Shown: positions 17,811-27,893 of the stretch, in pieces
Numbering within the stretch: the first letter of the stretch is position 1
Layout of the letters: each line of letters begins with the position of its first letter
NCBI GenBank assembly: GCA_018266455.1
Contig: JAFEAJ010000021.1
Location: 1-63,301, forward strand
DNA length: 63,301 bases
From: Bacteroidota bacterium
GTDB lineage: Bacteria > Bacteroidota > Bacteroidia > Chitinophagales > Chitinophagaceae
Reading direction: 5' to 3'
Translations under genes and position numbers: made by a program
The notes under the pieces: model-generated
What the model was told of the DNA's origin: nothing
Databases searched by the model: none
Seen by the model: only the letters and a program-made list of their open reading frames with translations

Positions 17811-19130
17811 ATGAGACTAAAAAAAACATTCGTCTTTATCGGCCTGGCTTTGGATGTTCTTTTCTGTATGAGCCAATCGAATGCCCAGTTGCAGCAAATC
17901 AAAGATTTTGTAAAGAACAGCATGATGCGTTCCTATGATTCATCGCTTGATTATGTTACGATAAAACCCAAAGGCAACTTGAATTATCTTTATCCTTTAT
18001 ACCAGTTGTTCAAACAGGAACATAAATTCAGGCTAATTGAATCGGATAATGGTTACAATGACGAAGTGAGCAAAGCCGCTTCTTTTTTGGAAGATTATCA
18101 AACTGTATTAGAATACCAATTAAAAAATTATGCTACAATTGATCCGGCTACTGAAAAACAAATCAGGAAAACAATCGAAGGGCTCAAAGGCATTGAGCAT
18201 GCTGATGCAATAAAATATATTTCATTCGCTGCGCAGCGCTATAATGTCGTTATGATCAATGAATCCTACAACAAGCCCCTTCATAGGGCTTTTGTTATCT
18301 CGTTGTTGGATGAACTGTACAGAAAAGGATTTCGGTACCTGGCAATGGAAACGTTGAACAGCCATCTCCAAAAGACAGGCAGCAGGCTCACGGCTGCAAC
18401 AGGTTATTTGACCAATGAACCGGTAGGGGGCGAGCTGGTGCGAAGAGCAACAGAACTTGGTTTCACTCTTGTTCCGTATGGTGACACCTCGGCGGCCCGT
18501 ACTTTGAACGGGAAGGATTCCGCACAGGCTGCGAATATTTTTAAGATATTGTTGCATGACCATTCAGCAAAAATATTAGTGGTGGGCAGTTATGGGCATG
18601 TGGCAAAAAAATCTCCCGATAAAAATTATATCCCTATGGGATTGGCTTTTAAAAGGCTGTCCGGCATAAACCCTCTTAGTATAGATCAGGTAAGCATGTG
18701 CGATGCTAGCGAATTTGCTTATGGCAAAGCCCTCTATGAAGCGTATACCGACCAGTTTTCTCTATCCGTTCCTTCAGTAGCTATGGCTGACGGGCAGGCT
18801 GTGAATATTACTAATGATGACAGTTATGATATTTGCATCATCCATCCCAGGACTATTTACAGGAACAACCGCCCTACCTGGCTGTCTTTGGGCGGCCTTC
18901 GCCAGGCCGTGTATGTAAAGTCAACTGTCAATGGCACTTTTCTTGTGCAGGCTTATTATGATAATGAAACAAAATTGGGCGGGCCAGAACAAACTGTACC
19001 CGCAGACCAATCCTATCTTACTTCCAATAAGGATAGTTATTTGCTTTATTTACGAAAGGGAAAGTATTTAATTGTTTTCAGGGATATTGCTTATCACCTA
19101 ATCGGGAAGCTGAACATTGAAGTCAATTAG
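17811..19130 (+). CDS. Exported protein, possible EreA/ChaN/TraB-like (Tiki superfamily) fold
   Basis: 439 aa with a signal peptide (about residues 5-26, ending SNAQ). The centre contains VVMINESYNKPLHRAFVISLLDELYRKGFRYLAMETL (about 143-180), an arrangement like the E...H and later E of the Tiki/ChaN/erythromycin-esterase superfamily. VVPYGD and LVVGSYGHVAKK follow. That superfamily includes metal-dependent proteases and haem-binding proteins, so the function stays open. The C-terminal 110 residues look like a separate beta domain. It probably shares a transcript with the sirtuin and ends overlapping the convergent downstream gene by 8 bp. Confidence 0.55.
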   Translation: MRLKKTFVFIGLALDVLFCMSQSNAQLQQIKDFVKNSMMRSYDSSLDYVTIKPKGNLNYLYPLYQLFKQEHKFRLIESDNGYNDEVSKAASFLEDYQTVLEYQLKNYATIDPATEKQIRKTIEGLKGIEHADAIKYISFAAQRYNVVMINESYNKPLHRAFVISLLDELYRKGFRYLAMETLNSHLQKTGSRLTAATGYLTNEPVGGELVRRATELGFTLVPYGDTSAARTLNGKDSAQAANIFKILLHDHSAKILVVGSYGHVAKKSPDKNYIPMGLAFKRLSGINPLSIDQVSMCDASEFAYGKALYEAYTDQFSLSVPSVAMADGQAVNITNDDSYDICIIHPRTIYRNNRPTWLSLGGLRQAVYVKSTVNGTFLVQAYYDNETKLGGPEQTVPADQSYLTSNKDSYLLYLRKGKYLIVFRDIAYHLIGKLNIEVN

Positions 19131-20394
19131 TTTCTTCTTCGAACCTGATGCCGTGTTGTTTCAGCTCATTGAGCACGGGCTCATAAATTTCAGGTAAAAT
19201 TGGGATATGCAGCCCCGTTCGTTTTATTCTCTCCTGCAAGATTAGCTTTGCGGCAATTCCCAGAGGCAGGCCTACTGTCCTGGCCATTGCAGTTCTTGAA
19301 TTGTCTTCACCTGTGACAATCAAACTGCTTCTTGAATAATATGAGCGGTTCTCCAGTTCATATTCCAATTCATGCACCATTACGATCATGTCTTTGTCGT
19401 TTGAGCGCATCGCTAATTTCTTCTCGAGCAAATATTGGAGAACATCTGCCGAAGTTTTAGCTGAAGCAGGTACTACCAAATCCTCAAAAAGGCCAAGAAA
19501 CTCCAGTTGATGTCCTATTTCGTCAGTAATGAATGGCTTAATCGAAGCCGACCATGCTTTAAAAGTAAGGCTGTTATTGACCGGCGCCTGGTTGTTTGTG
19601 AGGCCGGCAGCCACTATAGCTTCCCACCCCCTGCAAAACGAAGGATGGCGAAGCGTGGTGCGAATAAAAGTGGATGCAGAAGACAGGTCATAAACAGGAA
19701 TATAGCTCAAGGAGTCTCGGTTGGGGTAATAAGCCAGCCTGCCGATATCTTTTACATTTATTTCTTCACAATTTTCAAAAAGTGATCGATAAGTTTTATT
19801 GATGATCTTATTCTCCTCCTTATATACCGCGCCAGCAGATCCTGCCATCACTACATTGCGGGGGTTCCAACTGATTTTATAATGCCAGGGGTTATCGTCG
19901 CTTTCCGGCGCTACCAACCCGCCGGTGTGCGATCTGAACGAATTTATTAGGGCGCCTGAATTTTTTGCCCGATGGATCAGGTCCATAGCGCTCATGTGGT
20001 CAATTCCCGGATCGAGCCCCATTTCGCACAAAAAAAGAAGTTTTTTATCAGCTATTTTTTTCTCCAGGCTTCTTATTTTATCGTCCACATAGGATGCGGT
20101 GAGCAGGTCTTTTCCAAGGTCTACGCAATCTTGTGCGACAAGAAAATGCAGAAAAGGGGGGAGTAGGGAGATGACCACATCTGCTTCAGCAACCAGCTTC
20201 CTGCGTGCAGGTGTGTTTTCAACATTTATATAATGGGCTGATGCATTTTGGGCATCCCCTATTTTCGATTTGGCCAAATCGGGGCTGCCATCAACAACAG
20301 TGATTTGCCAATTATTGACAACGCTTTCATTGATAAGATAATCAATAAGGCATGTGGCTGATTTGCCCGCCCCGAAAAGCAAAATGTTCTTCAT
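19123..20394 (-). CDS. Saccharopine dehydrogenase-like NAD(P)-dependent oxidoreductase
   Basis: 423 aa. The N-terminal Rossmann fold begins MKNILLFGAGKSATCLIDYL, with VVISLLPPFLH and CEMGLDPGIDHM (about residue 125-137), a signature of saccharopine reductase/dehydrogenase. In lysine metabolism such enzymes link 2-aminoadipate semialdehyde and glutamate or lysine; with no other lysine-degradation gene here, the exact direction is uncertain. Full-length for the family. The gene follows the small exported protein at 20456 by 61 bp on the same strand and is convergent with 17811-19130. Confidence 0.88.
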   Translation of the reverse strand: MKNILLFGAGKSATCLIDYLINESVVNNWQITVVDGSPDLAKSKIGDAQNASAHYINVENTPARRKLVAEADVVISLLPPFLHFLVAQDCVDLGKDLLTASYVDDKIRSLEKKIADKKLLFLCEMGLDPGIDHMSAMDLIHRAKNSGALINSFRSHTGGLVAPESDDNPWHYKISWNPRNVVMAGSAGAVYKEENKIINKTYRSLFENCEEINVKDIGRLAYYPNRDSLSYIPVYDLSSASTFIRTTLRHPSFCRGWEAIVAAGLTNNQAPVNNSLTFKAWSASIKPFITDEIGHQLEFLGLFEDLVVPASAKTSADVLQYLLEKKLAMRSNDKDMIVMVHELEYELENRSYYSRSSLIVTGEDNSRTAMARTVGLPLGIAAKLILQERIKRTGLHIPILPEIYEPVLNELKQHGIRFEEETN

Positions 20395-20455
20395 GAAGGC
20401 AATTTAATGCAAGTTGCCCGAAGTGGCCAGGCAAATGGCTTTTGATTTTAAGCGA

Positions 20456-20770
20456 CTATTGTTCCAGGATTATTTCGCCTAAGTTGGTTGAATGGCCTTC
20501 GGAAACAACCACATTATGGATTACTTCATTTTTGTATGGTGTTTTTGTATGCAATAAAACTTTCCACACCCCTGGCTTAACTTTTAAATTAAAAGTTCCG
20601 TTGGAGGCTGCAACTATCACAGAATCTTTGTCATGTATCGCCCAAGCATATTCTAATGCGCCTGGAGCGCTTACTTTGCCTACAATCGTGTTTGATTTTA
20701 TTTGCTTCATGGCGTGCAGGCTTGTGATGGCCAGCAATACAAAGCATAACTGAACAACTGCATTTTTCAT
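20456..20770 (-). CDS. Small exported carboxypeptidase-regulatory-like domain protein
   Basis: 104 aa from MKNAVVQLCFVLLAITSLHA, a signal peptide; a longer frame to 20824 adds a basic stretch of no apparent merit. The mature 80 residues (GKVSAPGALEYAWAIHDKDSVIVAASNGTFNLKVKPGVWKVLL) have the Ig-like TG-x-F-x-L pattern of the CarboxypepD_reg fold found in many Bacteroidota surface proteins. It could be a small periplasmic or outer-membrane accessory protein; no function can be given. Confidence 0.65.
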   Translation of the reverse strand: MKNAVVQLCFVLLAITSLHAMKQIKSNTIVGKVSAPGALEYAWAIHDKDSVIVAASNGTFNLKVKPGVWKVLLHTKTPYKNEVIHNVVVSEGHSTNLGEIILEQ

Positions 20771-20992
20771 ACAATTCAATTTCTTTTGTCTAAATGTGCA
20801 AACAACCTGTTTAGCAACAACCATTGCAATCAGAAAGTGAAGGAAGGGGTGTCGATGGGCTTTTTATAGGTGTCGGAATGCAGATACAGTCAGAGAGAGG
20901 GTGAAAATGTATGCAAATATACGCGATATCGATAATTCGACAATGAGAGATATTGGTTTTTCTTTTATAGTTAAAATTAAAGTCCGGTTTCT

Positions 20993-22330
20993 TTAAATAT
21001 TGGTATAAGAAAGAGCTGGTTCTTTTGAATTAATGAAAGCGATTTTATAGTTTACTTTTATGCCGCGCGGGCTCCTGGGAGCTTCCTGCATAATAGCCTC
21101 TCCAGGGCGAACATTGCGATAATAAAGGGTTTCCATTTTATAAACTTTTTTGTTCGCCTGGATATACTGTACTTCTACCATCACCAGGTCAAGCGGATAG
21201 ATTGACCTGTTACTGAGCGTAAGCTGCAATTCAGAAATACCGCCAAATGTGCCTACGTTATAGTTGTTGGCGCTTACTGAAACCAGGTCACTGATGTTTG
21301 CTTTTATGTTTTCTTTTCCATTGGTAACATCGGGCTGGCGCACTGTTTTTCTGGGCACATAAAAACTGGCCGCATCGCTGTCTGGCGCCTCTGTTTGTTT
21401 GGGTGATATTTTAGCAACACCTGCCACTTCATCCATTTTCTTTTTTTCATTTCTTTTCTTTTCTATTGATGTTGCTCCATTCATGTTGGCCGTTGCGGGC
21501 TTATTCTGTTCATTGTTTTTTGCCGTGGCCTGGCTATTCGTGTTTCCATCGGTTAACTGTTCGCCTGCAAGCGGCACTGGAGTTGCTGCCTGCATGGCAT
21601 TGTTTGGCTGGCGGCCAGTCTCATTGTTAATGGCAGGTCGTTCATTGCTTAATGAAGAATTTTTTCCAGGCGAATCGGGGCTACTACGGCTTATTGACAT
21701 GCCGATGAATATGCCTGTTCCTAATAGTGCAAATACTGATGTTGCCAGGATCGAAGGCTGAACATAACGGCGGAAATCAAACTGGGCTTTGAATGCAGGC
21801 CTGGTTGCTTTATGCGCGTTGCTTGCGCCAGCCTCATTTAGATTAGGGGTGGAATGGTTTTTTTGCAAATAAGCCCGGTCATTGGCCTCTGGCGGCAGGT
21901 CAATTTCTTTTTCTGGCTTTTCATAAACCGCAGCAGCACGATCTGGTTGTGCCAGCACATTATTCTCGGGCTGGTTTTTTTTTGCGGGGATGGTGGTATA
22001 GATTTTTCTGTTCCCTACCTCAACAATAACCCCATTTTCGGCCAGGCCGCCAGCTTTTGCAAGTGCTTTTCCTGAGGTAGCCGATTGTTTGCTTTCGGCG
22101 ATAGTTTCTTTTTTCTCCTGTGATGGCTTTTTGAAAAACCTGTCAAAAGGCTGCTCCTCTACTGGCGGAGCAAAACTTTTGAATTCCTCAATTTCTCCCG
22201 GGTAGCGCCAGGCTGCGCTTTTGCCTTCTGCCCACACCAAATCGTATTTTTTGAAGCCTTTGGCTATCATTTCATCGAGTGAGAAAGGCCCCGATTGCTT
22301 ATTGTCGCGAAGTAGCAAGTAAGTAGGCAT
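20993..22330 (-). CDS. GYF_2-domain membrane protein
   Basis: 445 aa. Residues 1-55 form a GYF_2 (DUF4339) domain (YLLLRDNKQSGPFSLDEMIAKGFKKYDLVWAEG). A long low-complexity polar linker rich in K, A, N and Q follows, with a single transmembrane segment at about 196-216 (ILATSVFALLGTGIFIGMSIS). The C-terminal 110 residues are beta-rich (ISELQLTLSNRSIYPLDLVMVEVQYI). GYF_2 proteins are usually anchored signalling or scaffold proteins with the GYF domain in the cytoplasm. Monocistronic in this window. Confidence 0.75.
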   Translation of the reverse strand: MPTYLLLRDNKQSGPFSLDEMIAKGFKKYDLVWAEGKSAAWRYPGEIEEFKSFAPPVEEQPFDRFFKKPSQEKKETIAESKQSATSGKALAKAGGLAENGVIVEVGNRKIYTTIPAKKNQPENNVLAQPDRAAAVYEKPEKEIDLPPEANDRAYLQKNHSTPNLNEAGASNAHKATRPAFKAQFDFRRYVQPSILATSVFALLGTGIFIGMSISRSSPDSPGKNSSLSNERPAINNETGRQPNNAMQAATPVPLAGEQLTDGNTNSQATAKNNEQNKPATANMNGATSIEKKRNEKKKMDEVAGVAKISPKQTEAPDSDAASFYVPRKTVRQPDVTNGKENIKANISDLVSVSANNYNVGTFGGISELQLTLSNRSIYPLDLVMVEVQYIQANKKVYKMETLYYRNVRPGEAIMQEAPRSPRGIKVNYKIAFINSKEPALSYTNI

Positions 22331-22619
22331 TTGTTCTGTTTAAGAGGTAGAGATAGGCTATAAACTATTACAATGGGACGAATCAAATGTATTCAATTTT
22401 TTCACCGGATGTTGTGAATGCTTCGTTATAAATCAATAAAGCCAGATAGGCTAGGCGTCAACAAATTTAAGGAATATGGCAATAAAATAGCAAACGTTGA
22501 CTTACAATTTCTTTTACAATTACAACCAAACAAAAAATTGAAGTATGATATTTGCTCAATTATGCAATCTTAACGATATTAGCCCATCAATATTATAAAA
22601 CCCAAACTAAATTAAATAT
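22331..22619 (+). other. Divergent intergenic region before the phosphosugar mutase gene
   Basis: 289 bp, AT-rich, between the minus GYF_2 gene and the plus phosphosugar mutase. No unambiguous TAnnTTTG box or hairpin was seen. Confidence 0.3.
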
Positions 22620-24347
22620 ATGGAACCGGCAATCCAGCAAAAGATCAATGCCTGGCTGAATGGCAATTATGATGAGGCGACAAGGAACGAAATCCTCAGG
22701 CTGCAAAAAGAGAGCCCGGCCGAGCTTGCAGAAAGTTTTTACCGCAACCTGGAATTCGGTACGGGCGGGCTGCGGGGCATTATGGGAGTCGGCACCAACC
22801 GGATGAACAAATATACTGTGGGCATGGCCACACAGGGATATGCCAATTACCTGAAGCAGTCTTTCCCTGATCAAACCATTAAGGTAGCCATGGCGCATGA
22901 CAGCAGGAACAACAGTCGCTTTTTTGCGGAGACAGCGGCTAACGTTTTTGCGGCAAATGGCATCAAAGTATTTTTGTTCCAATCTTTGCGGCCCACGCCG
23001 GAATTGAGCTTTACGATCAGGCACCTCGGTTGCCAGGGCGGTGTGGTGTGCACGGCATCGCATAACCCTAAAGAATATAATGGCTATAAAGCCTACTGGA
23101 ATGATGGCGGGCAGCTTGTGCCCCCACACGATAAAAACGTGATCAAAGAAGTAGAAAAGATTGCTTCGGTGGATGAAGTGAAATGGGCCGGGGGCGAACA
23201 TAACATTACAGTTATTGGAAAGGATGTTGACGAAGCCTATATCAGCATGGTAAGAAGCCTTTCTGTTTACCCTGAAATCATAGAAAAACAGCGCAACCTG
23301 TGCATAGTGTACACGCCAATCCACGGCACTGGCATTAAGCTGGTGCCACAGGTATTGCAACGTTTTGGCTTTACCAATGTGCATGTGGTCGATGAACAGG
23401 CGGAGCCCGATGGAAATTTCCCGACCGTAGTTTACCCCAACCCTGAAGAAAGCGAAGCCATGAGCATTGGCCTGAAAAAAGCCGCTAACCTGGATGCGGA
23501 TATTTTGCTCGGCACCGATCCCGATGCAGACAGGGTAGGCATTGGTATTAAAGATAAAAACGGCAAGTGGATCCTGATGAATGGCAATCAAACAGCCGTA
23601 TTGGCCGTAAACTATATGCTCGAAGCAAGAAAGGCGAAAGGCATAGCCAGGCCGAATGATATGGTGATCAAAACCATTGTTACCACTTACCTGATTGATG
23701 AGATTGCTAAGAAAAACAATGTGAACTGCTATAACGTGCTCACCGGCTTCAAATGGATAGCAGAACTGATAAAGGAAAAAGAACCTGCTGAAGAATATAT
23801 TATTGGCGGCGAAGAGAGTTATGGATTAATGATAGGGTCAAAATTGCGGGACAAAGATGCAGTCAGCGCAGTTGCGATACTTTGCGAAATGGCAGCTTAC
23901 GAAAAGAACAAGGGGCGAACACTTTTTGATAAGCTGATCGATTTGTACGTCGAATATGGTTTTTATAAAGAAAGCCTGATATCCATCACCAAAAAGGGAA
24001 TGAACGGACAAAAAGAAATTGCAGAAATGATGGAGGGATATCGCAATAACCCGCCTAAAGCCATCAATGGTTCACCTGTTGTTCAATTGTTGGATTATGA
24101 ACTGCGAAAGGGGAAAAACTTACAGACAAACCAAGGCTGGGAAATAAAATTGCCGAAGTCAAATGTGCTCCAATTCATATTGGCCGACGGAAGCCAGATC
24201 TCAGCACGGCCATCGGGTACGGAGCCAAAAATTAAATTTTATTTTAGCGTGAATACAAAACTTGCAAGCGCTGCTGATTTCGAAAAAACAAAATCCGAAC
24301 TGGATGCAAGGATCGAAGGCATCATTAAAGACATGGAATTGAAATAG
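22620..24347 (+). CDS. Phospho-sugar mutase (phosphoglucomutase/phosphomannomutase, PGM2-like)
   Basis: 575 aa, the usual length for the large PGM2-type mutases. Four alpha-D-phosphohexomutase domains: catalytic Ser in VVCTASHNPKEYNGYKAYW (about 137-155), metal loop GTDPDADRVGI (about 299-309), sugar-binding GGEESYG (about 398-404) and phosphate-binding ARPSGTEPKIKFY (about 533-545). It interconverts sugar 1- and 6-phosphates (glucose, mannose or deoxyribose/ribose) in the cytoplasm. A strong terminator follows at 24374. Confidence 0.95.
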   Translation: MEPAIQQKINAWLNGNYDEATRNEILRLQKESPAELAESFYRNLEFGTGGLRGIMGVGTNRMNKYTVGMATQGYANYLKQSFPDQTIKVAMAHDSRNNSRFFAETAANVFAANGIKVFLFQSLRPTPELSFTIRHLGCQGGVVCTASHNPKEYNGYKAYWNDGGQLVPPHDKNVIKEVEKIASVDEVKWAGGEHNITVIGKDVDEAYISMVRSLSVYPEIIEKQRNLCIVYTPIHGTGIKLVPQVLQRFGFTNVHVVDEQAEPDGNFPTVVYPNPEESEAMSIGLKKAANLDADILLGTDPDADRVGIGIKDKNGKWILMNGNQTAVLAVNYMLEARKAKGIARPNDMVIKTIVTTYLIDEIAKKNNVNCYNVLTGFKWIAELIKEKEPAEEYIIGGEESYGLMIGSKLRDKDAVSAVAILCEMAAYEKNKGRTLFDKLIDLYVEYGFYKESLISITKKGMNGQKEIAEMMEGYRNNPPKAINGSPVVQLLDYELRKGKNLQTNQGWEIKLPKSNVLQFILADGSQISARPSGTEPKIKFYFSVNTKLASAADFEKTKSELDARIEGIIKDMELK

Positions 24348-24373
24348 GAATAACCCATGGTTAAGTATTTATG

Positions 24374-24399
24374 AAAAGCCCGGAAAATTCGGGCTTTTT
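24374..24399 (+). terminator. Rho-independent terminator after the phosphosugar mutase gene
   Basis: A perfect 9-bp stem AAAAGCCCG / CGGGCTTTT with a 7-nt loop, running directly into T's, 27 nt after the stop codon. Confidence 0.9.
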
Positions 24400-24464
24400 A
24401 ATTTGCGCCCAATGGCACAGGGGCTGGCTGAAAATGTATTGCGTAATTTTATAAGTGAACCAAA

Positions 24465-25238
24465 TTGCCAAGATTGAAAATCAGGGTTAAGCTCGAACGC
24501 TATATTGAAAAAAGAGCAGCATTGATTGATTCTTTTTTCCAGAAATCACAACAGGATTTTGTGGCCAAAGATTATCACCAATTTCGGGTAGAAATAAAAA
24601 AGGTGAGCGCCTGTTTAAGGGTAGTTGCTTATTGCCATAAGCATTTTATGCGCAAAAAATATTATGAGCCTTACCGGGAAGTTTTTAAACAGGCTGGCAA
24701 GATCAGGGAATTGCAAGTTCAGGAAACGATTTTAAAAAAATACAAACGTTATGCATCGCTGAAAACATTTGCCTCTGCCTTCAGGCGTTCGTTATCACTC
24801 GAGTCGGCTACTTTTTTTTCAATGCTGACCGAGGCATTAAGAGCAAGCCTTGAAGAAAACAAAAAAGAGGTCAAGCCTTTTCTTGAAAAAATTCATGAAA
24901 CATGTGTGCTTGATTTTTTGAAAAGCAGGAAAAAGAAAATAGATGGCTTTTTGCAAAGAAAAGATATTGCGCCAGTTGAAATGCACAAATTCAGGAAATG
25001 GCTGAAAGATTTTGGGTACATCAGCAAACTGCTTTATGCCGAAAAATACCAGGTAAAAAAACATGACCTCGTTCAAAAATTAATTGGCGAATGGCGTGAC
25101 CAGGATTTTGTAAGCAGGAATTTACAAACTGCTTTTTATTCGGGAGATATTCCTGAGGCAGAGAAAAAGAATATAAAAAAACTGGAAAAAGCAATTTCAG
25201 CAAAGGCGAACAGGCTGTTATCAAAAATATGGCTATGA
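24465..25238 (+). CDS. CHAD-domain protein (polyphosphate-binding type)
   Basis: 257 aa, apparently beginning with TTG (MPRLKIRVKLERYIEK). The whole length is a CHAD domain: an alpha-helical bundle very rich in Lys and Arg, with conserved basic/His stretches HQFRVEIKKVSACLRV (about 39-54) and EMHKFRKWLKDFGYISKLL (about 171-189). CHAD proteins bind inorganic polyphosphate and often accompany polyphosphate enzymes; none is adjacent here. It follows a strong terminator and so needs its own promoter, which was not identified. Confidence 0.85.
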   Translation: MPRLKIRVKLERYIEKRAALIDSFFQKSQQDFVAKDYHQFRVEIKKVSACLRVVAYCHKHFMRKKYYEPYREVFKQAGKIRELQVQETILKKYKRYASLKTFASAFRRSLSLESATFFSMLTEALRASLEENKKEVKPFLEKIHETCVLDFLKSRKKKIDGFLQRKDIAPVEMHKFRKWLKDFGYISKLLYAEKYQVKKHDLVQKLIGEWRDQDFVSRNLQTAFYSGDIPEAEKKNIKKLEKAISAKANRLLSKIWL

Positions 25239-25276
25239 ATTGATATGATAAATGCAAGGACAGCCTGCTTCACAGC

Positions 25277-26053
25277 TCAGTGCTTGTGCAACCGATACCC
25301 CAATATTACTTTAAGAATACCGTTGTCTGTGCTTTGGGTGAAGCCCCAGCCATAACCACAGTTGAATTCCCAATCAGGAGACCAATCTAAATCAATGGCA
25401 AAAAACAACTGGTGTTGTTGCTCCACTAAAGGGGGTATATTGTTTAACGGGCCAATGCTTCCATAATACTCAAAACCTGCTGCAATTATTTTTGTGATGT
25501 TGTAAGCAGCCTTGACATTCGGCGAAAAGACATAGCCTTCATTTTTGTTCAATCCATGAAATGATTTGTCGAAGGTCGGATTGAGCGATACATAAAGTTC
25601 TCCCATTTGTTTATCAATAATTGGCCTTATTTCCAGGCTCCAGTCATCTTCGCTGTATTCTCTTTTTTGATAACCGAATTCAAGCGATAAACTTGCACCA
25701 AAAGGCCAATTCCAATTTTTGGGGGCCATCACCCTTGGCCTGATATGGCTCCCTACATAAGTTGTGCGATGATCGTTGCCGATTGTATTAAAAAAATAAA
25801 AACCGGTCTCAAAAAAATCATTCCAGCCATGGGTTATCTCGATGGTTTCATGAAATACATGATTGGTTGGCAGCACTCCATTTTTGGCTTCCTTTTGCCC
25901 ATCAAAAGTATAATTGCTATGCAGTTCAAACATCGTTGCATTTTTTGCAACTGTTTCTGAACCGTAAACCTGTATCTCGTAGTTGTCCTGAGAAAATGCT
26001 GAAAAAAACAAAAGCAAAAAAATGCTGCACGTTAGCGCTTCCTTTTTTGACAT
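25277..26053 (-). CDS. Exported outer-membrane-type protein, unknown function
   Basis: 258 aa from MSKKEALTCSIFLLLFFSAFSQ, a signal peptide with cleavage before DNYEIQVYGSETV. The mature part alternates aromatic strands (FGASLSLEFGYQKREYSEDDWSLEIRPIIDK, WEFNCGYGWGFTQ) and ends ILKVILGYRLHKH, as in barrels of the phenol-degradation/MetA-like or transporter-associated types. The convergent CHAD gene lies 38 bp away. No operon partner. Confidence 0.6.
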   Translation of the reverse strand: MSKKEALTCSIFLLLFFSAFSQDNYEIQVYGSETVAKNATMFELHSNYTFDGQKEAKNGVLPTNHVFHETIEITHGWNDFFETGFYFFNTIGNDHRTTYVGSHIRPRVMAPKNWNWPFGASLSLEFGYQKREYSEDDWSLEIRPIIDKQMGELYVSLNPTFDKSFHGLNKNEGYVFSPNVKAAYNITKIIAAGFEYYGSIGPLNNIPPLVEQQHQLFFAIDLDWSPDWEFNCGYGWGFTQSTDNGILKVILGYRLHKH

Positions 26054-26389
26054 GCACAAATATCTTTTTATTGACCGAATAAAAAAAAAGCGCCTATATG
26101 TTAACAAGTGATTAGCAATTGCAAGAAATCATTAGCGTTTGTTGATACGCCAACAGGCAAGCCTGTGCGTGCATCATGCCTTTGCCCGCCTGAGAAAACT
26201 GGAAGGGTCCCATTCCTTCCAATTTCTTTTAAATATATTTTACATTTGGGCCTGTTGCGTTCCTTCCTTTTTCCAAAAACATCAAACATGAAGAAGGCAT
26301 GCATTGCCGTTAGTGGCGCCGGCTGGCCCCTGACAAGGCAATACAAGCGCAAAAAACTTTAATGGGCATGTTGAACGATAGGGCTGTTT
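26054..26389 (+). other. Divergent intergenic region before the MFS gene
   Basis: 336 bp. TACATTTG at 26241-26248 is an exact -7 match on the plus strand, about 140 nt ahead of the MFS start. A possible 24-codon frame with ATG at 26288 (MKKACIAVSGAG...) lies between them; it has no independent support. The rest shows nothing recognisable. Confidence 0.35.
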
Positions 26390-27565
26390 ATGCAAAATAT
26401 CACAAGAACAATATGGTTATTGTCGCTGGTCAGCCTCTTCACTGATATGGCAAGCGAAATGCTTTACCCGGTGATGCCTGTTTATTTAAAAAGCATCGGC
26501 TTTTCAGTGCTGTTTATTGGCGTGCTGGAAGGTCTTGCGGAAGCAACTGCCGGATTAAGTAAGGGATATTTTGGAAGACTGTCAGATAATTCGGGAAAAC
26601 GGGTCCCTTTTGTGCAGGCAGGGTATGGATTAAGCGCCATTGCAAAACCAATGCTGGCTTTGTTCGTTTACCCGTTATGGATATTTTTTTCAAGAACACT
26701 CGACAGGCTTGGCAAGGGCATTAGAACGGGAGCGAGAGACGCCATTTTATCGGATGAAGCTACGAGCGAAACAAAAGGGAAGATCTTTGGGTTTCACCGG
26801 TCACTCGATACCCTCGGCGCTGTGATCGGGCCTTTGCTGGCGGTTTTATATTTGTATTTTTTCCCCGGGCATTATAAGTCTTTATTCCTGCTGGCATTTT
26901 TCCCTGGGCTTATAGCTGTGGTTGCAACAGGGTTGCTGCACAAAAAAAATAAACCCGCACCCACAGAAAAAAAGCACGCTTCTTTTTTTTCTTTTCTCGG
27001 GTATTGGAAAGAAAGCCCATTGAGGTACAGGCAGCTTGTTATTGGATTACTTGTTTTTGCCCTCTTCAATAGCTCCGATGTTTTTTTATTGTTGAAAGGG
27101 AAACAGGCTGGCCTTGCTGATGAAACCGTGATATGGGTTTATATTGGTTACAACCTGGTATATGCAATTTTTTCTTTCCCCCTTGGCATTGTAGCCGACA
27201 AGATTGGATTAAAAACTGTTTTTATTATTGGGCTTGTTTTATTTGCTTTGGTGTATTTCGGCATGTCATTGAGCATTCATCTTTATGCCTATTTTGCTTT
27301 GTATTCATTGTACGGAATTTATTCGGCTGCCACCGATGGCATTTCAAAGGCTTGGATCAGCAATATTGCTGATAAGAAAGATACGGCAACAGCGATAGGG
27401 GCTTATTCTGGTTTCCAAAGTATTTGCGCCATGCTTGCCAGTTCACTGACGGGGTTCATCTGGTTTCGTTTCGGGCAGTCGCTTGCATTTATTGCAACTT
27501 CGATTATAACAGTAATGACAGCCGTTTATTTTTTGCTTTTCATACCCGGGGTACGCAAAAAATAA
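26390..27565 (+). CDS. MFS transporter
   Basis: 391 aa, twelve hydrophobic segments, with the MFS loop 2-3 signature in GRLSDNSGKRVPFVQAGYGLSA (about 63-84) and the related GIVADKIGLKTVF in the second half (about 265-277). The N-terminus SLVSLFTDMASEMLYPVMPVYL is typical of an MFS subfamily found in many bacteria and often annotated as a sugar/drug exporter. The substrate cannot be deduced; no neighbouring enzyme is co-transcribed. Confidence 0.88.
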   Translation: MQNITRTIWLLSLVSLFTDMASEMLYPVMPVYLKSIGFSVLFIGVLEGLAEATAGLSKGYFGRLSDNSGKRVPFVQAGYGLSAIAKPMLALFVYPLWIFFSRTLDRLGKGIRTGARDAILSDEATSETKGKIFGFHRSLDTLGAVIGPLLAVLYLYFFPGHYKSLFLLAFFPGLIAVVATGLLHKKNKPAPTEKKHASFFSFLGYWKESPLRYRQLVIGLLVFALFNSSDVFLLLKGKQAGLADETVIWVYIGYNLVYAIFSFPLGIVADKIGLKTVFIIGLVLFALVYFGMSLSIHLYAYFALYSLYGIYSAATDGISKAWISNIADKKDTATAIGAYSGFQSICAMLASSLTGFIWFRFGQSLAFIATSIITVMTAVYFLLFIPGVRKK

Positions 27566-27860
27566 ACCTGTTTGTCTTCACTGAAAACCATTGCTTTTTG
27601 GCCATATTTGAAAATTAAAGATGAGGTGTGTTGTTAAAGATGAAGAAGGATACAACACTTGCGGCTAATTACAATCTGGAATAAACCCGGCAAGATAGGC
27701 TAATACCGATGACTGGTTAAATACAGATAGCAAAAAGAGAGCGAAAGGCCTTAAAAAAATTTCTTACTTTTTGATTATTATAAATTTGAAATGGCTTGCA
27801 AAAAATATTCAGTTTTATGTATATTATTAGAAGTAGTATTCACGTAGCAATAGCTTAAAT

Positions 27861-27893
27861 AAAAAAGGCCTGTCCGTAGAAACAGACTGGCCT
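27861..27893 (-). terminator. Terminator on a strand without a protein gene
   Basis: Read on the minus strand, an imperfect hairpin closed by AGGCC/GGCCT (27889-27893 with 27866-27870) ends in a run of six T's. No minus-strand protein gene lies upstream, so it most simply ends a non-coding transcript. Confidence 0.6.

Noticed and set aside
22593..23591. 332-codon open frame on the minus strand
   Set aside because: Entirely antisense to the well-supported phosphosugar mutase gene and without any domain-like pattern; a codon-bias shadow.
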